64,000 nt of DNA. It comes from Colletotrichum lupini. Taxonomy: Eukaryota > Ascomycota > Sordariomycetes > Glomerellales > Glomerellaceae. Within the stretch, counting starts at the first letter, position 1. The number at the start of each line of letters is the position of its first letter. The notes under the pieces are model-generated. The model made no database searches. It saw only the letters and a list, made by a program, of their open reading frames with translations, and was not told the DNA's origin. Below are positions 53,599 to 64,000 of the stretch, in pieces. The stretch covers positions 2,108,001 to 2,172,000 of the forward strand of contig NC_064677.1 in NCBI RefSeq assembly GCF_023278565.1. The letters run 5' to 3'. A program made the position numbers and the translations under genes.

Positions 53599-54997
53599 TG
53601 TGACGGGTGGCGTGGGGTGTGTGTGTGTGTTTGGGATTGAAGTGTCGTCTCTCGGTGCAATCGACGGTTCTTTGCCGGCTTGAGCGAGGTCAATTGCGAG
53701 TTGTTGGGCTGGCGTGAGGTGTGTCGTCGAACTCGAGAATTGAATTTTGGCTTCGGAGTTTTGGCAAGTTGGAGTACTTGGCAGGCAGGTAGGGGCGATG
53801 GCGGGGATGGAGGGGTAGCACGAGAGCAACCACAAGTTCGGTACTGTGACGGAACTGTAGCCGACACTGTGTCTGGAGGGCCCCGGGATCCACCTCCGCC
53901 GCCGCATCTCCGAGCCTCCGACTGCATCCCGTCAGCTTCAAGCCGAACTTTCGTCTTTCTCGAATCAGACGTCATAGCATGGTCCCCATCAAAATAGTGA
54001 TTCCTTGATCAGTTCGGCTTCGGCAGCTTCAAAGTCGGCATCGGCTTGTCGAACCTGATGATATCTCTGCAGACCCCTTTCCTCAACGCCTGAAATCACA
54101 CAGAGCTCTGGGTGTGCGTGGGAGCATCCGCCATCGTGCAGGGCAAACACCTCTGACGTGTCGAGGCACAGAACACGATACAACCACGATGCTGATGATT
54201 TTTGAATTGCTCCTATTTCCCTAATCTCCTTGAGACAACACGCTGCGACGTAAGGTGGTTCTCTGGCCGTCACGGTCAGGGGAAGAACCTCGGTGATGCC
54301 CGATATGTGCAAGCTTAGGTAGGAATCGAGGGGCACAGGGGAACACCGACTTCGTGTTCTTCTTCTGGTGCTACCTCAAATCGTGACGATAGCCCGTCGC
54401 CTTGGGTCTTGACGTGGTCGGCATGCTCTGCCTCGTCGAGTCCTGTTGCACCCGTGTGGACGGGTTACTCTGTGTCTCTCGAGATCGGATTGCGGCAAGT
54501 GAGGAATTGCGATGACGCGGACCAGATGCAGCTGTCAAAGTGGCATAAGCCTAGTATCGTCTTGTCGTCTTCAGAGTTGACAACGTCTGCGGTCGTAATG
54601 GAATCAAGTGTCTATCGAAACAAGCATGTCTTTGCTGACTCTTCTCTGACAAATTGGGCCAGATCAAGTGCAAGCGTATCCAACTAGAACTATGGACTGA
54701 CTTGTCTTTACGTCCATACACACTACGGTATCACCTCCATCACGGGTGCAACGGACAACGTGTAAGCTACATCAGCCGAGTCCACGAGAAGAAACGTCAG
54801 ACAATGTTCAACGTCCTTCGACTCCTCTCGCCCAAACATCACATCATGACGAAGAAGTTGGACGTCGACAATGTGTATAAAGCGAGCTGTCAATCACGCA
54901 ATCCCGTCCTTCCCATCACCAACAACGCCAGAGTAGCGGCAATCATCTCTTCGCATAACCAAGACACCAACTCTCCCAGCCCTCCCGCCACGCAGAC
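53599..54997. promoter_or_regulatory. Divergent upstream region, HEM3 / Cys-rich secreted protein
   Basis: 1.4 kb holding two promoters. A TATA box lies close to the right-hand gene. The in-frame extension of HEM3 occupies 53599-53907. No other supported ORF. Confidence 0.5.
54876..54882 (+). promoter_or_regulatory. TATA box of the Cys-rich secreted protein gene
   Basis: TATAAAG about 120 bp before the ATG at 54998. Confidence 0.55.
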
Positions 54998-55740
54998 ATG
55001 AAGTTGAACATCCTACCACTGGCCACTCTCCTGGCCTGGGCCTCTGCCGCGCCACAAGACCCCCAAGTGCCGCCAGTCTCAACCTCCATCACGACAATCA
55101 CCGTCAACGGCCAGCCGCCCGCGCCCACCGAGCCCATCCCAAACAACCCCGGCCCGGACCCCGTCCCCGCGCCCGCCCCCTCAGGCCCAGCACAGCCGGC
55201 ACCCGCCCCCGGCGGCGCCCACTGCGTCTGCGGCGCAACCTACTGCGGCAAGGTCCTCGTCGGCTTCCAAGGTACCGTCCGCAACTCGTCCTCCTCTCAC
55301 ATCGCTTCTTCCACGTCTCCAGACAAAGAAATCTCCCCCTTCTCCCACGAGATCCTAACACCCCTGCAGGCTACACAACCGAACAAGTAGGCCAAGGCTA
55401 CTGCGCAACCCCGGGCACGAACTGCGCCGCCGCCGCCCCGGCCGTCGAGTCCCTCGAAAACACCCTCTTCGTCTGCATCTGTCCTCCCGGGCAGGAGACG
55501 GGGTCCGCCATCGAGCTCATCTGCCCCTGCCAGGGCCGCTGCAAGAACGACGAGCCCGACTTCATCGGCCGCTGCGAGACGCCCTGCAACCTCGGATGCG
55601 CTCCCGCTGCTTCCGCCGCGCCGTCGGTGCCGAGTGCTAGCGCTTCTGCCATTCCCGCTGCGCCTGCTCCCGTTGACGCGTTGCCGGTTCCTGTGCCGGT
55701 TCCGGCTGCGCCGCCTGCTGCTGGGAGGAGACGGCCGTAG
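54998..55740 (+). CDS. Small Cys-rich secreted protein
   Basis: Two exons, 54998-55271 and 55370-55740, with a 98-nt intron; 214 residues. A signal peptide covers residues 1-18 (ending ASAAP). Then a 55-residue Pro-rich linker, a core of about 95 residues with 13 Cys, and a Pro/Ala/Ser-rich tail ending GRRRP. The core pattern is CVCGATYCGKVL, GYC..TNC, LFVCIC, LICPCQGRC, GRCETPCNLGC. The opening C-x-C-x4-C and a later Leu-Phe-x-Cys recall a group of uncharacterised ascomycete secreted proteins; I have no named family. It has no CFEM or hydrophobin spacing. An odd number of Cys suggests one free or intermolecular thiol. An extracellular, possibly host- or wall-facing role is inference only. 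The TATA box upstream suggests regulated expression. Confidence 0.72.
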
Positions 55741-57845
55741 TGTTCTCTCTTCGGCGCTATTCGGGTTGTCCTACGAATGTGTAGTCGGGGCTCTATTCTC
55801 TCCATTTTCTTATTATATTTCCTCCGCGTCTTTGTTGCGGGTCAACGATGACCGGGATAGGGTATTTCATAATTCAGCACCCCATGAAGGGTCTGAGTCC
55901 TACGCTCTTTTTCAGCTTGACTGGGTTGGCGCAGCAAATAGGCTAGCTGTGCTTTGGAGAGATCGCACATTCTCTGGATCTAGATACCGGACATTCATTC
56001 AAAGTTTTGAGTACCCAACATCCATAGCCTTTTTGCGATGCGACACGGATTTCTGAACGTTCCAGATTCGTGAATTGGACCTTGCTTTGTTCATCATGAT
56101 GGACTGGCTTACTCTTGAGAGGGAAACCCAAGGAGGGGGACTCGTGCTAGTTGGCTCGTAAGAAACGGTTGTGGTCGGCGTGTCATTGATCCAATTCTCC
56201 AACGGCCACAACTACTTCGCAACTTGGTTCCGACTTCCTCAAAGCATGGCAAAGACAAGCCGTAGGAGACCTCGAACCGACCGTAGACTGACTGACTGAC
56301 CGTCTGCCCGGGGCCGCATGATTCTAAGGTGAACAAGAGACAAGTCTTTGCAATAGCAGTATCCTCTTGTGGGAAAACCTCTTACCCCTGAACAGACTGT
56401 CTATCAGCCACCGACTTTGGGCCATGTCAGTATTGTGTGGCAAGCGTATCACCTTGGGTTCCACACCGTGGAAGGTATGTAGAGCCTCCGGACACTCCGA
56501 GAGGCATACATGTTTCCCTCTCTCTGGATTGAGAAGATGGGTCTCAAATTGGGTCTGATATCCTGATGGCTTGAATTCCAAGGGCGAGGCATCAGTGGTT
56601 GAAGCGAGCTTCGGGTCGGTCATTCTTCGGTACTTGAGGAGAAGCTGAGGGAGAAGGGAGAGTTGGGGGTTTGGAATACTGCTCACCCATAGGCCGGTAT
56701 TCAATAGTCAGAAGACTTCGTCAGTGTTGAGATGCCGGCTAAAAACTCGAGAGTGAGTCAGCCAGCCTCATGTCAACCAAAGTCACGGCCTCTTCCACAG
56801 AAACTCTCCACGACCTCATCCTCAGTCAACATCACCGGGGCCACACCAGCACAAAATTCAGTAAAATCTGTATCGTATTCTTCTACCTATTACATCCCAT
56901 TCATCAAAGCCGAGCCCATGTTCAGTACACCTTGGCGAATTAACCCCTGAAAAGACAAAGTCAGCTTCTTGGTGTGTCCAGTATGTCCTTGAAAGAAATA
57001 AAGGTATCGTGACAACAAAATCAGACGTGATCAAACGTTTTCTCAGCAACCGCACATTGGTGCGTCTGAGTGAGCTGGGTAACGTGTAGGACTCATCATT
57101 TTGGGGGAGGGGGAGAGAGGAAGAAAGAAAAAGAGGAACATACCATCGCGGAAGACCGTACAGCCAGGCGTGAGTAACCACACCGTCCCAAGTCCTTCCA
57201 AGGGGGAAATCTTGCCAGATGCTGACCAACAGCTCAGACTTCACACCAGCCAGAGACAGGTCTGCATTGTGGTGAAAGAGTTATTAGTATCATTGAGCCA
57301 GCACGCCCCCCCCAAAAGCTGAGGCGACGGGCCCGCTCCCATCTATGACACACAAAGAAACACAAGGAAAATTACAAATGTTCTAAGTTTGTTCCTCCTC
57401 CGGGCGAAAGAGCGTGAGGCTCCCTTTGCTGCCATCGCCCGGTAAGATCATTTCGTCTTTTTCTGCAATGATGCCCAACCCCACCCCAGTTCGCCAAAGG
57501 CACAAACATACAAACGTCGTCAGCCTCCCAGGTCGTCATACACGTCCGACTGTAGACCCTCACTGCTTATCACAGCAGGGCTCCTTTTTTCGTTTTTCAA
57601 AGTGTTGCCTCGCCAGCAGCGAGGGAACAATGCAGTAATACACAGTTGTGAAGAAAAGGCCACGCCTTGGAAAAAGTCATAGTCGCGCGGCCTGGCATGC
57701 CGTCAAGCCAAAGAATAAGGTGTCTCGTCACATCCAAACGCGTTAAGCCGTTGACATATCGGCAAACAGAGACCCTCAGATGCCTGTGCGGTCACCTGCG
57801 TATATACACTCCACAGAGTGGACGGCACCAAGATTGGCAAGGGGT
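55741..57845. other. Intergenic 3'-3' region
   Basis: 2.1 kb between the convergent Cys-rich protein and elongase genes. An ORF on the minus strand near 56.3-56.7 kb lacks an ATG start and any family motif. Composition is more A/T-rich than in the flanking genes. I see no repeat family or RNA gene. Confidence 0.45.
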
Positions 57846-59031
57846 TTACGCCTTGCGGGATCGAGGAGTGGAGGAGCCGTTGGCCTTGGCTCCGCTGGCC
57901 TTGGCGCTGCCGTTGGAGTGGCCGGCGACAGCCGAGGCAACGGCGTGAGGGTCGGGGAGGGGAGCCTGGCTCATGCGGCGGAGAGACTTGCGGGTCTGGG
58001 ACTTGCCGCCCTTCTTGTAGGTTGCGAGGTAGAAGGAGATGAAGAGGACGAGGTAGGAGCTGAGGATACCGATACCAGCAAAGGCGGCAAACTCCTCACC
58101 GGCACACTCGCCCGCATTGGGCATCCAGGGGAAGTAGGTCGAGGTGAAGTAGGTGTAGGAGGCGAAGTAGACGAAGCCTGGGACAGTTAATACTTTGTTG
58201 ACAGACGGACTGAGTGCAGCTTACCGAGATCGATGATGAACTGGATGATCTGGAAACGAGTGACCCACTCCTTCCACCAGATGCGAACGCCGCGGGCACT
58301 CTGGAAGTAGTACCAGTACATGACGACGTGGACGCCGAGGTTGAGGGTGATGGGAACCCATGAGACGGCAGTGGAGCCAATCAGCTGGGTGTAGCAGAGG
58401 AGAGCAGTCGCGCCGTGGTGGTAGCAGTGGAGGAAGGCTGTAGAGTGTCAGTCTCGAGGGTTACACAAACCAGGGAGGTGCGCATACTCAGAGGCTTCTT
58501 CTTGAGGAAGAGGAAGACAGTGTCGAGCAGCTCCATGTACTTGGTGAGGTAGGTCATCTAGGCTGGTCAGCTGATGTCAATCGCGCGCCAGTCGATGGAA
58601 CGTACGTAGTAGAGGACAACGAGAGGCTGGGTCCAGCCGCCGTCGGCGTGGCAGATGGAGTGGAAGATGCCCTGGCGAACAACGGTGGGCAGGAGCTCCT
58701 CAATGTAGAGAGCGAGGAGACCGGCGCTGATGAGGGTGAGGATCAAGTTGTGGGCGAGGAAGAGACCCTTGAGCTTGTAGGGCTCGCGGTTGCGCATCCA
58801 CTCGCGTCCTCCAAAGATGATGGTGTAGTAGATGATGACGAAGATGCCGGCCGACTTGATGGTCGACATGGGCGTGACGCCAGGCTGGAATCTGAACTCG
58901 CTCACGGGGTAGCCCACGATGGGAGTCCAGACCTTGTCGAGAAGAGGCCATAGGTGGATGCCAAAGGGGCGGTCGAGCGTGGGGAGAGGCAGTTGCTCGT
59001 AGAACGAGGAAGGTGCTTGTGTGGCCGCCAT
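57846..59031 (-). CDS. Very-long-chain fatty-acid elongase (ELO family)
   Basis: 3-ketoacyl-CoA synthase of the ER membrane, condensing malonyl-CoA with acyl-CoA for sphingolipid-type fatty acids. Four exons, 59031-58606, 58557-58488, 58437-58225 and 58177-57846; 346 residues, close to yeast Elo2/Sur4. Motifs: [18 protein letters not shown] across the first junction, [18 protein letters not shown] with the catalytic His box (HxxHH), [18 protein letters not shown], and [17 protein letters not shown] across the last junction; about seven hydrophobic segments. The C-terminal 60 residues are basic and Ser/Ala-rich, after the membrane core. An upstream in-frame stretch lacks an ATG. Chain-length preference cannot be read. 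It is divergent from COX6. Confidence 0.92.
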
Positions 59032-61254
59032 CTTGGTGGTTGGTGGTGTTTTTTTTTTCGTCGAGCTCGGTGGGAGAAGAAAGACGGGTGTTGTGGCGCG
59101 ATTTTCTACTTGCGAAGATTTGCGACAAGGTGTTCGGTTACCGTGGGTCTTTCGATGGGGACTCGACACGGAAGACGCGGATTGATGGGATGGAGGAGGT
59201 AGAGTGTGTTCTACTCAGCAATGCAGCAGCGGCGGCGGCAAAGCGGTTCGATGGACACGACCCAGAAAAGAGGCAGAAGTCTAAGGAGTGACGACTAATA
59301 ATGGAGGGAAGAAAAGAAGAATTGCAGAAAACGCGCTCTCGCTCTCTCTCTACCCGCCGCAAGACACCCGATGAGAGTCTGGAGAATTGAGACGCGGGGA
59401 GGGGTCGGAAGGGAGGTGATCAGACAACGGGAAAAACGCCACGGGCACGAGTTGGTTTATGAGGAGGAGGAAAAAAGGAGGACGGACGGGGAAGGACACG
59501 AGCAATGGAGCAAGCAGCAGCAGCAGCAACAGGCGGCGATGCGAAAAGTTGTTGAGATGGTCAAAAGGGGAAAATTCCGATCCAGAAGGTCAAGGTACCC
59601 TGTACTTGTCGCGCAGCCTTTTTCGCGGCCTTCATTTGATCGTGCAGCATGTGATTCGCTGTCAGACCCTAGCGCAGCCAATCATGGGCCGTGCCTGGGC
59701 CTATGCTCATTTGGGTACCTGGTCGTCCAGCGACTCCAGCGTACCCACTCGACGTAGGTACCTGGGTTTCCAAGGCACTGATACTGCCTGTAGCGCGCAA
59801 ACACGTGACCCAGCTATGTCACCGCCTGAGTAAGTACAGTGGACGTAGGGAACCTTGAGGTAGGCAAAGTACGGGGAACAAGATGCCGTCAAAGGCCGGA
59901 CGTTGTTTATTATTCACCGTCCTGATTGACTGGCCAGATGCTCCGGTAGGCTTACGTCGTTCGGATACTGCGGTCTGTTCGACCCTTGGCAACACCACAA
60001 ACCATCCTACAGACAACGAACATACCGTCAGCTGCCAGACGACGCGGGCCGTTGCAACCCAGTCTTGGAGACCTTGCAGGTTGGTTCCATGCGTTCCATG
60101 TTGGAGAGGTCTTACTCTTCGGGGACGGGAGTCTTGGGTTGCGCTGAACAAGGTCCAGTTAGCCGTCGGGCTAACCCACTGCCAACTCGACCTAGCCCCA
60201 AAACAACCGTCACGGCCGCATGTACCGAGTACCTCGACTGCTCGTGATGCACATTGCAATCTCGGAAGTTTAGGCTACGTTGCCAATTGCACAGCGCAGG
60301 CCGTACGGAGTAGACAGAGAGTCAGGTCTTTTCGTCTGTACTATCTGTAGGCTGCATCCCGTATCCATACAAGATTGCTTATGCAAGCAGAAAGAGGGTC
60401 AATAAAAGAATTGTGCCTCGGCTCCGGCACCCAATTGACCTTGTACTAATCAATTGTCTCCCACGATCATCGAATCTCGATGGGGGACGTGCTGGATGCC
60501 GTCACAATCTCCGGCTTCTTGGTCCGGCCACCTCCGGCCCCGTGTCTTCTCCCCCTTCCGTCCCAATCAGCCTTCCCCCCTTGGGGAGAAGCCGTGCAGC
60601 ATATGTGTATCCGTACTTGGGAGGATGGGACGGTCGGTGCAACGGAGCCTCAAGTTTGCTCCCAACTCCGGCCCGGGGAATGGGTGCTCTGTGTCCATTG
60701 CGGGAACCCCGGGGGGGGGCCTTACGAGATCCGAACAAAACCCCCGTAGTTCGCGTGTCCCAATGGTCTGTCATATTCCCGGGGGGAGGTTGAAGATGCA
60801 CCCGAAACACCACGCAACTCTGTCAGGGTTCCTGGGGAACCAGTGAGAGCCTGGAGGATGAGTATGACCATTTCCAGATTCGGGGGAGAATCGTCCACAG
60901 TGGCCTGATGATGAGCACGCGTGCGAACAGCGCCAACACTGTGTTCATCCGCTGGTAAATCACACATCTGGCTGCGACAGCCCAGACACAATTCACACGG
61001 CCTGGAGCTTCACAGCCATTGGCTCTCCCCGAAGCAAAGCACACCCCAAAGCTACGGCTTAGTCATCCAATCAAAATCTCGCAGAATCCAATCCTTTTTC
61101 GTGCCTACCAAACTCCAACCACATCATCCGACTCAATCCCGAACGAAACGCCCGTAGCTTTCGCGAAAAAAATAATCGTCACCGACGCAGCAACCTCCGC
61201 CTTCGCCTCTCCTCTCGGTCGACCCGCTACCACTCCCCTCTCTAATCGAACGAA
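59032..61254. promoter_or_regulatory. Divergent upstream region, elongase / COX6
   Basis: 2.2 kb. Contains a CAG/CAA run near 59511-59532, a CT-rich tract near 59333-59352, AGGTACCT-like words near 59590-59760 and a TACGGAGTA word at 60304-60312. ORFs overlap in several frames without family features. Confidence 0.45.
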
Positions 61255-62234
61255 ATGTCTGCCTCTATCCTCCGCGTCGCCGCCCGCGGCTCGACCAGCT
61301 TCTTCCGCGCGAACCCCATCCGCCAGCCTCTCGTCGCCCGCTCCGGCATGCTCCTGCCCATCGTCGCGGGTGTCCCGGCCGCCAGCAACTTCAGCACCAG
61401 CGCCCGCCTCCGCTCCGGCGACCACGCCGAGGAGACTTTCGAGGAGTTCAGCGCGAGGTGAGCTATACATTGCATTGGATCGTTCGATTGGGTGGTTTCG
61501 AAGGGGGGGTCGTGCGGGTTGGAGGGAAACTCTCGGGCGAGAGGGACGATAGGGATGTTGGAAGGATTGGTGCCTTTTTTTGCCCGCCAACCACCATCAT
61601 GCCACCATCTCCATCCCTCTTCATCCGCGCGACAAAGCCATTGACCCTCGTCGACCCTCGGACTCGCTTCTCAATTGGCACCGCTAACTTTTGCACCACA
61701 GATTCGAGAAGGAATTCGATGGCGTCCAGGACGTTTTCGAGCTTCAGGTACGGCCTCTGACACTATGCCCTCGGGATCTGAACCTAGTCCCCTACTACCC
61801 GTACCCCCGGCAAAGAAGTGGTCTGATGGGGCGAGGCTGACTCTTTTTTACCGCAACAACAGCGTAACCTCAACAACGCCTTCGCCTACGACTTGGTCCC
61901 CTCTCCCTCCGTCGTCGCCGCCGCTCTCAAGGCCGCCCGTCGCGTCAACGACTTTGCTACCGCCGTCCGCATCTTTGAGGGTATGCATCCCCCCTTCCCC
62001 AGCTGCTGTTGCAGCCGTGCAACGTGCACCCGGGTTCCCGTCTTCCGCAGGCCCGAGCAACGCTGCGGATGCCCTGCACAACTGACTGAATCCCAACTGA
62101 CACACCCGACAGGCGTCAAGGCCAAGGTCGAGAACAAGGGCCAGTACGAGCAGTACCTCGAGGAGCTCAAGCCCCTGAGGGAAGAGCTCGGCGTCCCCCT
62201 CAAGGAGGACATCTACCCCGAGGAGAAGAACTAA
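61255..62234 (+). CDS. COX6: Cytochrome c oxidase subunit VI (Va in mammals)
   Basis: Nuclear-encoded matrix-side subunit of respiratory complex IV. Four exons: 61255-61457, 61702-61747, 61863-61980 and 62113-62234; 162 residues. Residues 1-52 form a targeting peptide rich in Arg, Ala and Ser. The mature part has EETFEEFSARFEKEFDGVQD, a 46-nt exon encoding part of it, LNNAFAYDLVPSPSVVAAAL, ARRVNDFATAVRIFEGVKAK and the end PLREELGVPLKEDIYPEE, all typical of the family. Introns of 244, 115 and 132 nt are longer than the window's usual size. It converges with the coiled-coil gene at the right edge. Confidence 0.94.
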
Positions 62235-62998
62235 GTTTTCGACCTCCGAATTCAGCAAATGCAAAACGAGGGTTAAAACGAAAGGGGATATCGAGATTCG
62301 TTGGAACCGACACTACCCCGGCTAGGGCCAAAACAATATCAAACTCGAAACCAACTTGTATATTTCTACAGGAGCCAAGAAGAGAGGAAAGAAAGGAGCA
62401 AAACCCGACAAAGTCTGCTTGCCGCGTGTGTTTGTGTCTGTAGGAGAAGTCCGATAGAACGGGAGGGGGAGTTTTTTCTTGGTAGTGTGATTTTCCCAAA
62501 TCAAAGTCCCATGTACCATCTTAGAGCCTCTTCTCAATGTCATATGTTCAACCTGTCTGTCTACCAGAACCCAGCCTGCCCTGCCGTGCTTCTCCTGGGC
62601 AGTCGTGACGTTGAGCAAGCAAGTGAGCCAATTCAGTGGGGAACAACTGGGGGGCCTGCATTCCAAACGTCTCGGGAATGCAACGCCTCGATGCATCTAG
62701 TCACAGGTTGCCAAGCGACAGCTTTCTGATCATCACCAACGAGATAGCAAGACGGGTCTTTCGTAGCATAGACCCATCTGATAACTATCCAGCTCAACCA
62801 CAACCTCTCAGAGCCAAGGCATCAAAACACAGCGAAACCCTCTCAATGGTATCTTTCTCTCTAAGGGTAAGGAAACCATTACCGAGCTCTCGGTAATAAC
62901 GGTACACATCAAATCAGTACAATGTCGTCCCCTGACATCTCCAGACTCTCCTCGCAATCTCTCAATCCCCAAGACCGCCATCACGTAAACCCACGTCT
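62235..62998. other. Intergenic 3'-3' region
   Basis: 764 bp between COX6 and the coiled-coil gene. Two 3' UTRs are expected; nothing else is seen. Confidence 0.45.
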
Positions 62999-64000
62999 TC
63001 AATCCCGCAAATGGGGCCACCTGTTGTTGGCCGAGTTATTAAAAAACTGCAGCCCCGCAACGGGCGTACCGCCGCCAGATTCATGCGGCGTAGGCGACGT
63101 CCCTCGACTAGCCGAACCACCGTTACCACCACCGCCAGCAGCGCGTCCCGTTCGCGGGCTCATGACGCTCAGCCGCGGGCTTCGGGGCACGCTCTGCTGC
63201 CTCGTCTCCCTGCGTCCGTTTTTGAGCGCCCGCAGCTCCTTCTCCACGCGTGCGAGCTCCTTTTCGCGGTCCTTGGTGATGGCCTTGGTCTCGGCAATCT
63301 GCCTCTGCATCTCCTTGACCTGCTGTCCGGCGTTGGCCGTGACGTTGAGGACCTGCGCGAGGTTACCCGGGACTGACGATTGCATCGCGGCCACCTGTTC
63401 CTTGAGCTCACGGTTCTCGCGAGAGAGCTCGCTGTTGGAATGGTTGGCCGTCTGATACGCGTCTCTCGCGTAGCTTAGCTCGCCGTCCCGGCTCTCGAGC
63501 TTCTTCTCGAGCTCTGCCACCTTGGCCAAGGCCTTTTCGAGTTCTGCCGTCTTCTCTTTAAACGTCTCCGTCGCGACGGAGCCGGCGTTGACGAGGGCTT
63601 CTTCGAGAGTGGCGCTCTTGACCTTTAACTTCTCTTCGAAAGCCTGGGCCTTTTCTTGCCACTCGCGGCTCTTTTCCAGGGCCTGTTCCTCCTTTCTCTT
63701 TGCTTCATCGCGCTCAGCCTCGAACTTGGCCCGTTCCCGAAGCGACGCCATGTGTGCCGCCTGAATGGAGTTGGTGGTCTCGTCGTAGCTCTTGACCCTC
63801 TTGGAGAGATTGATGACCTGTTTCCGGAGATTGGACTCCATGCTGTTCTTCTCCTCTAGCTGATGCTCGAGTTCGGACACCTGATACTCCGTTAGCAATC
63901 TGTAATGTTGAGCCGTGCCAACGCTCCCTACCTTATCCGTTAGAGTGTCCAGATGCTCCTGGGTCGTCTGGACGTGCAGCTGTGACGGTCGAGGATTCAA
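62999..64000 (-). CDS. Coiled-coil protein, C-terminal part (cut by window edge)
   Basis: Two exons visible, 64000-63932 and 63880-62999, with a 51-nt stop-free intron; the last 316 residues are present. About 220 residues are continuous heptad-type coiled coil (LEEKNSMESNLRKQVINLSK, then Glu/Lys/Ala/Leu-rich helices), followed by a basic Ser/Pro/Gly-rich tail (RSPRLSVMSPRTGRAAGGGG) and a short conserved-looking end NNRWPHLRD. I do not recognise the family with confidence. Fungal Hda1-complex subunits 2/3 have a similar C-terminal layout, which I offer as a weak candidate. The N-terminus lies beyond base 64000. Confidence 0.7.
   Translation of the reverse strand: MNPRPSQLHVQTTQEHLDTLTDKVGSVGTAQHYRLLTEYQVSELEHQLEEKNSMESNLRKQVINLSKRVKSYDETTNSIQAAHMASLRERAKFEAERDEAKRKEEQALEKSREWQEKAQAFEEKLKVKSATLEEALVNAGSVATETFKEKTAELEKALAKVAELEKKLESRDGELSYARDAYQTANHSNSELSRENRELKEQVAAMQSSVPGNLAQVLNVTANAGQQVKEMQRQIAETKAITKDREKELARVEKELRALKNGRRETRQQSVPRSPRLSVMSPRTGRAAGGGGNGGSASRGTSPTPHESGGGTPVAGLQFFNNSANNRWPHLRD

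Noticed and set aside
56324..56704. 126-codon ORF on the minus strand
   Set aside because: Start is not ATG, no motif, lies in a 3'-3' region.

Overview
The window is nuclear DNA from a filamentous ascomycete (Pezizomycotina, probably a Sordariomycete). The evidence is a moderately GC-rich base composition, genes split by short introns (mostly 45-60 nt, GT..AG, with CTAAC-type branch points), a strong preference for C-ending codons, and fungal families such as a Zn2Cys6 regulator, an Spg1/Tem1 GTPase, a Gep4 phosphatase and an ascomycete Cys-rich secreted protein. I resolve 20 protein genes, one cut by the right edge. I recognise no tRNA, rRNA, transposon or CRISPR. Exon structures were worked out by hand from reading frame, splice sites and family conservation.

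Left third (1-26 kb): NAD-formate dehydrogenase (+), LAT-type amino-acid permease (-), FAM32A-like protein (+), a GPI-anchored mucin-like protein with a Kex2 site (-), a 4.3-kb gene-free stretch, dolichol kinase (+), ORC2 (-) and GEP4 (+) around a shared 372-bp promoter, a degenerate minisatellite, a Myb-like protein with a Tyr/Gln/Gly-rich low-complexity domain (+), and a CutC-family protein (+).

Middle (26-46 kb): a secreted alkaline phosphatase (-), a full-length ABCB/MDR transporter (-) divergent from a Zn2Cys6 transcription factor (+), then mitochondrial NAD(P) transhydrogenase (+) downstream of a GATA-motif cluster.

Right third (46-64 kb): Spg1/Tem1-type septation GTPase (-), a 3.3-kb repeat-flecked intergenic region, glycine cleavage H protein (+) convergent with porphobilinogen deaminase (-), a Cys-rich secreted protein (+), a fatty-acid elongase (-), cytochrome c oxidase subunit VI (+) and the C-terminus of a coiled-coil protein (-).

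This is mostly housekeeping DNA, not a biosynthetic cluster. Several products act in mitochondria (formate dehydrogenase by its N-terminal extension, Gep4, transhydrogenase, H protein, Cox6) and two touch one-carbon metabolism, but they are not co-arranged like an operon. The least explained items are the Myb/low-complexity protein with the minisatellite abutting its TATA box, the two secreted proteins, the ABC transporter/regulator pair, and three stop-free 51-nt introns.
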